DNA from: Pseudanabaena frigida
GTDB lineage: Bacteria > Cyanobacteriota > Cyanobacteriia > Pseudanabaenales > Pseudanabaenaceae
NCBI GenBank assembly: GCA_003242085.1
Contig: QBML01000017.1
Span: 1 to 64,000 of the forward strand
Direction of reading: 5' to 3'
Length of the DNA stretch: 64,000 nt
The translations under genes were made by a program, and so were the position numbers. Each line of letters opens with the position of its first letter. The first letter of the stretch is position 1. Below the pieces are notes generated by a model. The model ran no database searches. It saw only the letters and a list, made by a program, of their open reading frames with translations, and was not told the DNA's origin. Positions 54,862 through 63,000 of the stretch are shown here, one piece after another.

Positions 54862-56047
54862 GTACTTTCTCGATTTTGACTTGGGCTATTTCCGATCGCC
54901 GCACGATTTCCACTTTATCAAATGTCGTGAGTGACTCATTGTTACTGAGAAAGCGATCGTCTACTTGCAGCAATGCAAAGCCGCGCTGTAATGGTGAGAG
55001 TGGATGGAGCGATCGCAAATGGGCTGTGATACTTTCGAGTTTGCTAGAGGATTGACGCAGATGGCGAATTAAGGACTTTTGCATATCTCGTTCGGCTTCG
55101 TCTAACTGTTGAGCGCGATCGTGGAGGCGATCGCTAAAATTTTCGAAAGCATAGCTATTAGAGAGATTCGTAAGCCGTTGCTGATAATTTTGCATCTCTA
55201 GTTGGACATTGCGGGTGAGGCGACTTTCCCAAAAAGTAATCTGTTGCCATAGTGTATCGCGATCGCATTGTGATACTAGCTCTGCTGCTGCTGTGGGGGT
55301 CGCGGCGCGTAAATCAGCCACAAAATCAGCGATCGTAAAATCTGTTTCATGTCCTACCGCCGAAATAATCGGAATGCGCGAGTGATAAATTGCGTCTGCT
55401 ACTGGCAAGGTATTAAACGCCCACAGATCCTCAATCGAGCCACCGCCTCGCCCGACAATCAACACATCGGCATCAGTGTTTTGCAAAACCACGATCGCCT
55501 TAGCAATCTCTTCGGGAGCCGCATCTCCTTGTACTGTGGCAGGACATAGATAAATCTGACAATGGGGCGATCGCCGATTGAGCGTACTGAGAATATCTTG
55601 AATTACGGCTCCTGTTGGTGAAGTCACTACCCCAATTTTCAGGGGTAAGGCAGGAATATCGCGCTTTCGCTCTGGATCGAAATATCCCCGTTCGGCGAGT
55701 TCTTCCTTGAGAGCAGCAAAGGCTAAATATAAATCGCCCTGTCCTGCGGCAGTCATGCGATCGCAGTCAATCTGATATTTACCTCTTGTGGCGTAGACCG
55801 TCAGCCGACCTTGCACGACGACTTGCATTCCACTTTTAGGGCGAAATGACAAAGTGCGGCTTGCCCACATAACACAGTCAATCTGTGCGGATTCATCCTT
55901 GAGGGTAAAATAGCGATGCCCAGATGCTGCGGTCGTAAATCCTGAGATTTCGCCCGTCACGCGCACAATGCCGATTTCTTCGCGCAACAAAAGCGTAATC
56001 GCTTGCGTCAAGCTAGCTACAGACATCGCATCTTTAGAACTGTTCAT
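54845..56047 (-). CDS. xseA: exodeoxyribonuclease VII large subunit
   Basis: A 400-aa catalytic subunit: an N-terminal OB fold (VTGEISGFTTAASGHRYFTL, about 24-43) and the nuclease core with GVVTSPTGAVIQDI (about 137-150), VGRGGGSIEDLWAFN (about 198-212) and AVGHETDFTIADFVADLRAA, then a coiled-coil region. Length is slightly short but within the family range. Together with xseB it takes part in DNA repair and recombination. Confidence 0.95.
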   Translation of the reverse strand: MNSSKDAMSVASLTQAITLLLREEIGIVRVTGEISGFTTAASGHRYFTLKDESAQIDCVMWASRTLSFRPKSGMQVVVQGRLTVYATRGKYQIDCDRMTAAGQGDLYLAFAALKEELAERGYFDPERKRDIPALPLKIGVVTSPTGAVIQDILSTLNRRSPHCQIYLCPATVQGDAAPEEIAKAIVVLQNTDADVLIVGRGGGSIEDLWAFNTLPVADAIYHSRIPIISAVGHETDFTIADFVADLRAATPTAAAELVSQCDRDTLWQQITFWESRLTRNVQLEMQNYQQRLTNLSNSYAFENFSDRLHDRAQQLDEAERDMQKSLIRHLRQSSSKLESITAHLRSLHPLSPLQRGFALLQVDDRFLSNNESLTTFDKVEIVRRSEIAQVKIEKVHDRPE

Positions 56048-56079
56048 AAAACCTACTGCTCATGTGGCGATCGCCGAAT

Positions 56080-56502
56080 ATGCAAACTTTGTTCAACTCG
56101 CTGAAATATTCTATGCTGCTGCTTGCTATCTTGCCAGCCACATTCTTGCCAGCCGCCGTCCAAGCTCAAGTACCCGATAGCAAAGGTAATTACTACAGAA
56201 ATGATGCTTCAGTTTTAGCTCCTAGTCGGTTTAATAAGCTTGTTCCTGGCTTTTTGTGGCGAGTTATGGTTGATGAACTAAATTGCCGTCAAGATGCAAG
56301 TTTAGATAGCCCGATAAATCGTACGTATCAGGTAGGCGATCTATTAGAAGTGGAAGTTTATCGCGGCGGATCTGATGAAGTTTATGTGAATCCTGTCGAT
56401 CGCAATGGTAGACCTTGGATGCCAGTTCGTGGTGCAAATACAGAAGAAAAGTGCTATGTACGGGCAAATAGTCGGTTTATTCAGCCTGTCACTGCTAAGT
56501 AA
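56080..56502 (+). CDS. secreted SH3-like hypothetical protein
   Basis: A 140-aa protein from ATG 56080 (an in-frame ATG 18 bases upstream is possible). A signal peptide (MQTLFNSLKYSMLLLAILPA, cleaved near VQAQ) is followed by a compact domain of about 110 residues with Cys near both ends (DELNCRQDAS, EEKCYVRANS) that resembles a bacterial SH3 fold: VGDLLEVEVYRGG, VNPVDRNGRPWMPVR. Function unknown. Divergent from xseA. Confidence 0.7.
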   Translation: MQTLFNSLKYSMLLLAILPATFLPAAVQAQVPDSKGNYYRNDASVLAPSRFNKLVPGFLWRVMVDELNCRQDASLDSPINRTYQVGDLLEVEVYRGGSDEVYVNPVDRNGRPWMPVRGANTEEKCYVRANSRFIQPVTAK

Positions 56503-56506
56503 TTTT

Positions 56507-56553
56507 TCAAGCCCAAGAAAGATGGAACAAAGTACCATCTTTCTTGGGCTTGA
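56507..56553 (+). terminator. terminator after the SH3-like gene
   Basis: TCAAGCCCAAGAAAGATGG (56507-56525) pairs perfectly with 56535-56553; loop of nine bases. It is four bases after the stop. TTTT follows after a gap. Confidence 0.82.
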
Positions 56554-56589
56554 GGATTTTGATATAGTCAAAGCCATTTTAGTTAACGA

Positions 56590-56636
56590 ATAAAACCCAA
56601 CAGGAAGTTGCAGCGCGAAGCGCTGCAACTTCCTGT
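56590..56636. repeat. class B hairpin repeat
   Basis: Left end AATAAAACCCAA, then a perfect 16-bp stem CAGGAAGTTGCAGCGC (56601-56616), loop GAA, and its complement (56620-56635). The right AAAACCC partner is lost. Confidence 0.85.
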
Positions 56637-56767
56637 GAGGGATCTAATTAAATCCATAATTTACAGTGTTATACCGTAGTATCATAGGATTCATTAGGTT
56701 ATGGTAAGCAACGCATCGCGTTACTTATCACAACTGTCTAACCTTTAAATAAGAATTACGGTCAGTT

Positions 56768-57211
56768 GTGGAACTTTCTTTAAAGAGTGAATATGCAATC
56801 TTGGCGATGCTTGAGCTAGCCAGTAACTTTGCGATCGATCAGCCTCTCCAAATTCGTCAAATTGCCCATCAACAAAATATCCCCGATCGCTATTTAGAGC
56901 AGTTACTAGCGACTCTAAAGCGTCAAGGCTTGGTCAAGAGTCAGCGCGGCTCTAAGGGAGGATATATTCTTGCCCGTGAGCCCAGACAAATTAGCTTACT
57001 GGAGATCATTCGCGGCATCGAAGGTTACGATCCGATTTCGGAACAGAAGAACAGCAAAGTCAGCAATGAAAGTGCTTCTGTTTCAGTGATTAGAGAAGCA
57101 TGGGAAGCAGCGCAAAAGGCAGCTTCTAATGTTTTAGATGGATGTACGCTGAAGGATTTATGCGATCGCCAACGCCAACGCCAAATCGCCACAACGATGT
57201 ATTACATCTAG
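56768..57211 (+). CDS. Rrf2-family transcriptional regulator
   Basis: A 147-aa Rrf2 regulator starting at GTG 56768 (MELSLKSEYAILAMLELASN). The winged HTH (IRQIAHQQNIPDRYLEQLLA, about 28-47) and KSQRGSKGGYILAR wing are clear. The three-cysteine cluster of IscR is missing (only Cys in DLCDRQ and DGCTLK remain), so it is not IscR itself; CymR- or NsrR-like alternatives are possible. An imperfect hairpin AAGCAACGC/GCGTTACTT at about 56706-56726 lies in its upstream region. Confidence 0.85.
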   Translation: MELSLKSEYAILAMLELASNFAIDQPLQIRQIAHQQNIPDRYLEQLLATLKRQGLVKSQRGSKGGYILAREPRQISLLEIIRGIEGYDPISEQKNSKVSNESASVSVIREAWEAAQKAASNVLDGCTLKDLCDRQRQRQIATTMYYI

Positions 57212-57215
57212 TCAT

Positions 57216-57306
57216 CCTAAATGATATGAGAGGCTTCGACTTCGCTCAGCCAGCGTAGACTGTTGGCTGAGCGAAGTCGAAGCCCTGAATCTCACAAATG
57301 ATTTAG
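57216..57306. repeat. dispersed repeat D, copy 2
   Basis: A 21-bp perfect stem GGCTTCGACTTCGCTCAGCC... (57232-57252 with 57264-57284). Outside it CCTAAATGATATGAG (57216-57230) and CTCACAAATGATTTAGG (57290-57306) are imperfect terminal inverted repeats. The 41.95 kb fragment matches the right end of this copy, so the element is mobile or was. The insertion sequence lies six bases away. Confidence 0.82.
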
Positions 57307-57377
57307 GACTGCTAGGGCGTGTCATCAATTAGGTAAACTAGAGGAAGGAAAAAGTAACAAACAGAAAGCAAAACGAG

Positions 57378-57755
57378 ATGACAGTCCGCCGATATGCCCT
57401 GAGAGATGAGCAGTGGGAAAGGATCAAAAACTTATTGCCAGGCAGAGAAGGAACCGTCGGAGTCACGGCAAAAGACAACCGATTGTTTGTTGAGGCAGTG
57501 TTATATCGCTACCGAGCAGGAATACCTTGGCGAGATTTGCCAGAGAGATTTGGGGATTATCGAGTAGTACATACAAGGTTTAGCCGATGGTCAAAAACAG
57601 GTGTATGGAAAAGAGTATTCCAAGATTTAGCCAATGAAGCAGACAATGAATACGCGATGATTGATTCAACAATAGTCCGCGCCCATCAGCACAGTGCTGG
57701 TGCAAAAGGGGGGATGCAAAAAGCGAAGCAATTGGTCGCAGCAAAGGAGGTTTAA
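57378..57755 (+). CDS. IS5-type transposase, first frame (OrfA)
   Basis: A 125-aa first frame with the HTH part (RYALRDEQWERIKNLLPGRE) and the first catalytic Asp in YAMIDSTIV (about 95). Past CAAAAAG at 57717-57723 the reading frame moves back by one base to make the full 254-aa transposase with OrfB; if no shift occurs, translation ends at 57755. The -1 shift is inferred from the A run and the continuation of homology. Confidence 0.88.
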   Translation: MTVRRYALRDEQWERIKNLLPGREGTVGVTAKDNRLFVEAVLYRYRAGIPWRDLPERFGDYRVVHTRFSRWSKTGVWKRVFQDLANEADNEYAMIDSTIVRAHQHSAGAKGGMQKAKQLVAAKEV

Positions 57756-58141
57756 GCACCAAGATTCACACCCTAGTTGATGCCTTAGGAAATCCAATAG
57801 ACTTTCACTTAAGTCAGGGTCAAGCTTGTGACTTGGATGGGTCTGATGTGCTCATTGATAACTTGGTTGCTGATACTCTGCTTGCCGACAAGGGCTATGA
57901 TGCTGATGAACGGGTAATTGAGAGACTAGAGAAACAGGGTAAAACGCCTGTGATTCCGCCCAAGCGTAATCGTACAACTCAACGGGAATATGACAAGCAT
58001 CTGTACAAAGCTCGACATTTGATTGAAAACTTTTTCGCTAAAATTAAGCAGTTTCGAGCAATTGCTACCCGTTACGATAAACGTGCAACGAATTTTCTCG
58101 GTGCTATTTATCTCACTGCTTCCGTTATCTGGCTTAATTGA
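57722..58141 (+). CDS. IS5-type transposase, second frame (OrfB)
   Basis: The second frame continues with SEAIGRSKGGLSTKIH and carries the second Asp in LLADKGYDAD and the catalytic Glu in HLIENFFAKIKQFR. These 139 residues complete the DDE transposase. It should be made only by frameshifting from OrfA. The stop is ten bases from the element's right end. Confidence 0.88.
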   Translation, partial: SEAIGRSKGGLSTKIHTLVDALGNPIDFHLSQGQACDLDGSDVLIDNLVADTLLADKGYDADERVIERLEKQGKTPVIPPKRNRTTQREYDKHLYKARHLIENFFAKIKQFRAIATRYDKRATNFLGAIYLTASVIWLN

Positions 58142-58172
58142 TGACACGCCCTAGCGATCGCTATAGAAGTTA

Positions 58173-58232
58173 AGACATAAAAGCCCAAAGAGAGTTGTGG
58201 CGCAGAGCGCCACAACTCTCTTTGGCTTTTTA
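58173..58232. repeat. class B hairpin repeat
   Basis: AGACATAAAAGCCCAAAGAG..., a stem of 18 bp plus outer pairs with one bulged base, apex GTGGCGC-AGA-GCGCCAC. GACATAAAA matches the end of the copies at 53.7 and 54.5 kb. Confidence 0.85.
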
Positions 58233-58286
58233 GAAAGAGGTTGTAGAATGTACTAACCAAGTACAGGTTTCTGTGAGGACAAATCT

Positions 58287-59180
58287 ATGACTCCACAGCC
58301 TTTAATCTCTCAATCTTTAACCCCTGAAGCGATTCCCAGTGGGATGCATAACGCTACTCCTGACATCCCCGAAATTGATTATCCTGACAGCGATGGTAAT
58401 CCTATGTCTGACAATACCGAGCAATATCGCTGGATCGTAATCATCAAAGAAAATCTAGAGATTATGTATGCTGATGACCCAAATGTATTTGTGGCAGGGG
58501 ATCTGGCTTGGTATCCTGTGCGCTATACCCAAAAGCGGGCTGCGCCTGATGTGATGGTTATATTTGGTAGACCCAAGGGTAGACGTGGTTCTTATAAGCA
58601 ATGGTTAGAGGAAAATATTGCACCACAGGTGGCTTTTGAGATTTTGTCTCCCAGCAATAAAGACCGCCGAGGGATTGATTCTTTAGAAGAGAAGTTTGAG
58701 TTTTATCAAGAACATGGTATTAAGGAGTACTACACCTACGATCCTGATGATTTTGTTTTAGAGGGTTGGCAACGATATGGCGATCGCCTAGTAAAAATCC
58801 CTTCCATGATGGATTGGGTCAGTCCGCTTTTAGGCATCAGATTTGATTGGGCGATCGGACAGGAACTAGTCTTATCGCGTCCCGATGGACAGAGATTTCT
58901 ATCTTCAGTGGAGTTAGACCATCGCTTTCAGCAATCGAAGCTTCAGGTTTGGCAAGAACAACAACGTGCCGAACAAGAACGTAAACGCGCCGAATTTCAG
59001 CGTCAACGTGCCGAGCAGGAAAATTTGCGTGCCGAACAAGAAAGTCAACGTGCTGAGCAGGAAAAACTGCGTGCCGAGCAGGAAAGTCAACGTGCCGAGC
59101 AAGAAAAGCTGCGTGCCGATCGCCTTGCCGAACGTTTACGTGCTTTAGGTATCGATCCAGATAGTGCTGAGAACCTATAA
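58287..59180 (+). CDS. Uma2-family (DUF820) nuclease-like protein with heptad tail
   Basis: A 297-aa protein. The Uma2 domain (about 20-200) belongs to the PD-(D/E)XK superfamily; likely catalytic residues are Asp in APDVMVIF (about 94) and Glu in VAFEILSPSN (about 118). The C-terminal 85 residues are an extended coiled coil made of near-identical heptads (RAEQEKL, RAEQESQ), a 21-base DNA repeat at about 58980-59118. Uma2 proteins are very numerous in cyanobacteria and their function is unclear. It follows the insertion sequence and a class B hairpin. Confidence 0.82.
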   Translation: MTPQPLISQSLTPEAIPSGMHNATPDIPEIDYPDSDGNPMSDNTEQYRWIVIIKENLEIMYADDPNVFVAGDLAWYPVRYTQKRAAPDVMVIFGRPKGRRGSYKQWLEENIAPQVAFEILSPSNKDRRGIDSLEEKFEFYQEHGIKEYYTYDPDDFVLEGWQRYGDRLVKIPSMMDWVSPLLGIRFDWAIGQELVLSRPDGQRFLSSVELDHRFQQSKLQVWQEQQRAEQERKRAEFQRQRAEQENLRAEQESQRAEQEKLRAEQESQRAEQEKLRADRLAERLRALGIDPDSAENL

Positions 59181-59288
59181 GGGTTCAGCATTTACGCTGC
59201 GATCGCTAAACGGCTCTCACAAAAAACTTTCCGCAAATGCAAATATCTTCTTCGTTCCTTGACAATAAATTAATCGTGACCTAAACCT

Positions 59289-59915
59289 ATGCCAACAGTT
59301 CTATCAATCACCGAAGCCAATCTATCCATCAGCGATGTAGAAGCTCAGTTTGGACTGGTTCATACTAGCGATTCCCAGTTTTTTATAGAATGGTTCACCG
59401 ATCTGCCTGTACTTACTCAAGAGGAAATAGCCGATTGCGATCGCATCAAAAGAAGTTACTTATACAATCGCTCTGAAGATATTAAAGAAAATGGAATCAA
59501 CCTTTTAGTTGTATCACCGTTGCTTTATCTAGCAGGTTTTTTTGAGCCACCATACAAAGTTCGTGCAGAAGAAGCGATCGAGATTGCTGTGGAAGATGAA
59601 GGGATTGTCTATAGAGGTCGAATTGATGCCTTGGTTGTGCAAAAACATCTTTGGATTGTCTTGATAGATTCAAAGCGGCCTAAATTTAATTTCTTTGAAG
59701 CTGTTCCCCAAGCTTTAGCCTATATGATGGCAAGTCCAAATGGCGATCGCCCTTCCTATGCTTTGGCAACAAATGGCGATGGTTTTATATTTATCAAGCG
59801 CCAAGGACAACAGTACAGTTTTTCTAGTGACTTTTCGATGTTTTCCCAGCCTCAAAATCATTTATACCAAGTTCTACAAATCCTCAAGCAGCTTGGTAAT
59901 ATCGCTTCTAGTTGA
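59289..59915 (+). CDS. restriction endonuclease-like protein (HsdR_N-type)
   Basis: A 208-aa protein resembling the N-terminal nuclease domain of type I restriction R subunits. A PD-(D/E)XK core is suggested by YRGRIDALVVQ (Asp, about 119) and LIDSKRPKF (Asp-Ser-Lys in place of Glu-x-Lys, about 132). ALAYMMASPN and ALATNGDGFIFIKR are typical. No helicase, methylase or specificity gene is nearby, so it is not a full restriction system. Start ATG 59289. Confidence 0.68.
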   Translation: MPTVLSITEANLSISDVEAQFGLVHTSDSQFFIEWFTDLPVLTQEEIADCDRIKRSYLYNRSEDIKENGINLLVVSPLLYLAGFFEPPYKVRAEEAIEIAVEDEGIVYRGRIDALVVQKHLWIVLIDSKRPKFNFFEAVPQALAYMMASPNGDRPSYALATNGDGFIFIKRQGQQYSFSSDFSMFSQPQNHLYQVLQILKQLGNIASS

Positions 59916-60064
59916 ATAATGTTAAACAGATAAGAAAATGATTTTTGGTATTTTTACGATCGCCAACAACATTCGGTAATGCTTCATCCCTACGATTTTT
60001 TATGTTTTCTTCTTTTTTAAGAATAAAAAATATACAATTGTGATGCAGTCTTGGTGGTGGTGTG

Positions 60065-63000
60065 ATGGCTTCACGATTCTATGCGCTGACTTGTGTTTTG
60101 GTATCTGGACTTTTGGGCATGGTGTGGCAACCAGAGCTAACTTTTGTGGCTGCCCAAACTATTAAGGCCCAATCTACTGCGGCTATTAGTCTGGATAAGT
60201 TAGTTGGAGAATATGAAGTCATCATAAGTCCTCAAGCTTTGGCTGAAGCTGCAAAAGATGAGGGAGTGCGATCGGTTACGGGTAGATGGATAATTAAAGC
60301 TAATGGTACTTTTGAAGTTCTGCTGAAAGTAATTTCGACAAAAAATGAAGTTCAAGAAATTAGGACTTCTGGCAAGATTACGATTGAGAATGGCAAGGTA
60401 GCTTCTCAAGTCGAAATAGTTAATGGCGAAAAGCCAGAGCAAACTCCTCCTAAACAGTTTTATACTCTCTCATCTGATGGGAATGAGTTACAGGCTGATG
60501 GTCAACCTGTAAAGCTAGTCAGATATTTATCGAAGAGTTCACCTCTTCGCTCATCACAATCAACGACAAATGAGTCCAAGTTTTCTCAAACGCTTAGCCT
60601 CGACAAAATAGCTGGAGAATATGAGGTTGTCTTAAGCCCTCAAGTTCTGGCTGATGCTGTAAAGGATGGAGTGCGATCGGTTACAGGTAAATGGATAATT
60701 AAAGCTAATGGTACTTTTGAAGCTTTGCTCAAAGCAGTTTCCACAAAGAATGAAGTTCAAGAAATTAGGACTACTGGTAAGGTTACTATTGAAAATGGCA
60801 AAGTAGCTGCTCAAGTCGAAACAGTTAAGGGTGAAAAGCCAGACAAAACTCCTCCTAAACAGTTTTATACTCTCTCATCTGATGGGAATGAATTACAGGC
60901 TGATGGTCAACCTGTAAAGCTAGTCAGATATTTATCGAATAGTTCACCTCTATCGAAATCAACGACAAAAGATCGTAAAGCTGAGGTAGATCGACTAATC
61001 CAGTTAGGAAATCAGCAATATAGCAAGAGTCAATATCGCGAGGCTTTTCAAGCATGGGAGCAAGCCTTACAAATTTATCGAGAAATTAAAGATCGCAAAG
61101 GTGAAGCATTATCAATCAATAATTTGGGTGCGGCATACAACAGTCTCGGACAGTACCAGAAATCAATTAATTTCTATCAGCAAGCTTTAGCCATCTTCAA
61201 GCAAGTCGGCGATCGCAAAGGTGAAGCATTGTCAATCAATAATTTGGGTGCGGCATACAACAGTCTCGGACAGTACCAGAAAGCAATTGATTCCTATCAG
61301 CAAGCTTTAGCCATCTTCAAGCAAGTCGGCGATCGCAATAGTGAAGCAAGGTCGCTCAATAATTTGGGGCTTACATACAACTATCTCGGACAGTATCAGA
61401 AAGCAATTGATTTATATCAGCAATCCTTAGCGATCCAAAAGCAAATTGGAGATCGCAACGGTGAAGCATTATCAATCAATAATTTGGGACTTGCATACAA
61501 CAATCTCGGAGAGTACGAGAAAGCGATTGATTTATATCAGCAATCCTTAGCGATCAGAAAAGAGATCGGCGATCGCAATGGTGAAGCAAGGTCGCTCAAT
61601 AATTTGGGTGCGGCATACAACAATCTTGGAGAGTACGAGAAAGCGATTGATCTATATCAGCAAGCTTTAGCCATCTTCAAGCAAGTCGGCGATCGCAATG
61701 GTGAAGCAAGGTCGCTCAATAATTTGGGTGCGGCATACAACAATCTTGGAGAGTACGAGAAAGCGATTGATCTATATCAGCAAGCTTTAGCCATCTTCAA
61801 GCAAGTCGGCGATCGCAATGGTGAAGCAAGGTCGCTCAATAATTTGGGTGCGGCATACAACTATCTCGGACAGTACCAGAAAGCAATTGATTTCTATCAG
61901 CAATCCTTAGTGATCCAAAAGCAAATTGGAGATCGCAATGGTGAAGCAACGTCACTCAATAATTTGGGACTTGCATACAACTATCTCGGACAGTATCAGA
62001 AAGCAATTGATTTCTATCAGCAATCCTTAGTAATCCAAAAGCAAATCGGTGATCGCAATGGTGAAGCAACGTCACTCAATAATTTGGGTGCGGCATACAA
62101 CTATCTCGGACAGTATCAGAAAACGATTGATTTCTATCAGCAATCCTTAGCGATTACAAAGCAAATCGGTGATCGCAATGGTGAGGCAAGGTCACTCAAT
62201 AATTTGGGATTTGCTTTTAATAAACTTAGTCAACCTGAAATCTCGATTCTCTTTTATAAACAAGCTGTCAATAGATACGAAACTATTCGCAAAGACATCA
62301 AAAAACTTGGTAAAGAAGAACAGCAGTCCTACACCAACACCATCGCCAGTGGCTATCGCGCTCTTGCAGATCTTCTGATTAAGCAAGATAGAGTAATGGA
62401 AGCATTGCAAATCCTTGACCTGCTCAAAGTCCAAGAACTTGAAGACTATCTTAAAAATATAAAAGGGAACGATCGCACATCTCAAGGTATAAGACTTTTA
62501 GAACCTGAAAAGGCTATTAGCTCGCAGCTTTTAAATTTTAGCCTTGAGCAAACTCCTGAACTTAACCGCAAGTTAGCTAGCCAAATTCAGCAAATACCAA
62601 AATCGGAAATTAACAAAGTTCCTGAATACCTGCAAAAAATCCCACAAGGAAGCGTGCTTATTTATCCATTAATCCTTAGCGACAGACTAGAAATCATTCT
62701 CTTTGCCCCTAATACCCTACCGATTCATCGCACCGTTCCTATCAAAAAAGAGGATTTAGAGGAACTAGCTCTGGTCATGCGTGTTTATCTGAGAGACCCC
62801 AAAAACTCAAACATCAAAGACTATAGCAAGCAACTTTACGATGTTTTAATCAAGCCTATCGAAGATGACTTCAAACAGACGAAAGCGACAACTATCCTCT
62901 ACGCTCCAGATGGACAACTTCGCTATATCCCTCTTGCCGCACTCTACGATGGCAAACAATGGCTAGTTGAGAAATATCAAATTAGCAACCTCATTGCTTA

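Larger units (their letters stand above)
57316..58150 (+). mobile_element. IS5-family insertion sequence (IS427-like)
   Basis: An 835-base complete element. Inverted ends GGCGTGTCATCAATTA and TAATTGATGACACGCC are perfect, and the flanking CTAG at 57312-57315 and 58151-58154 is a target duplication typical of this group. It encodes one transposase in two overlapping frames. Perfect ends and duplication suggest a recent, intact insertion. Confidence 0.92.

Noticed and set aside
59289-59915. Complete type I restriction-modification system
   Set aside because: Only a nuclease-like domain is found; helicase, methylase and specificity genes are missing.
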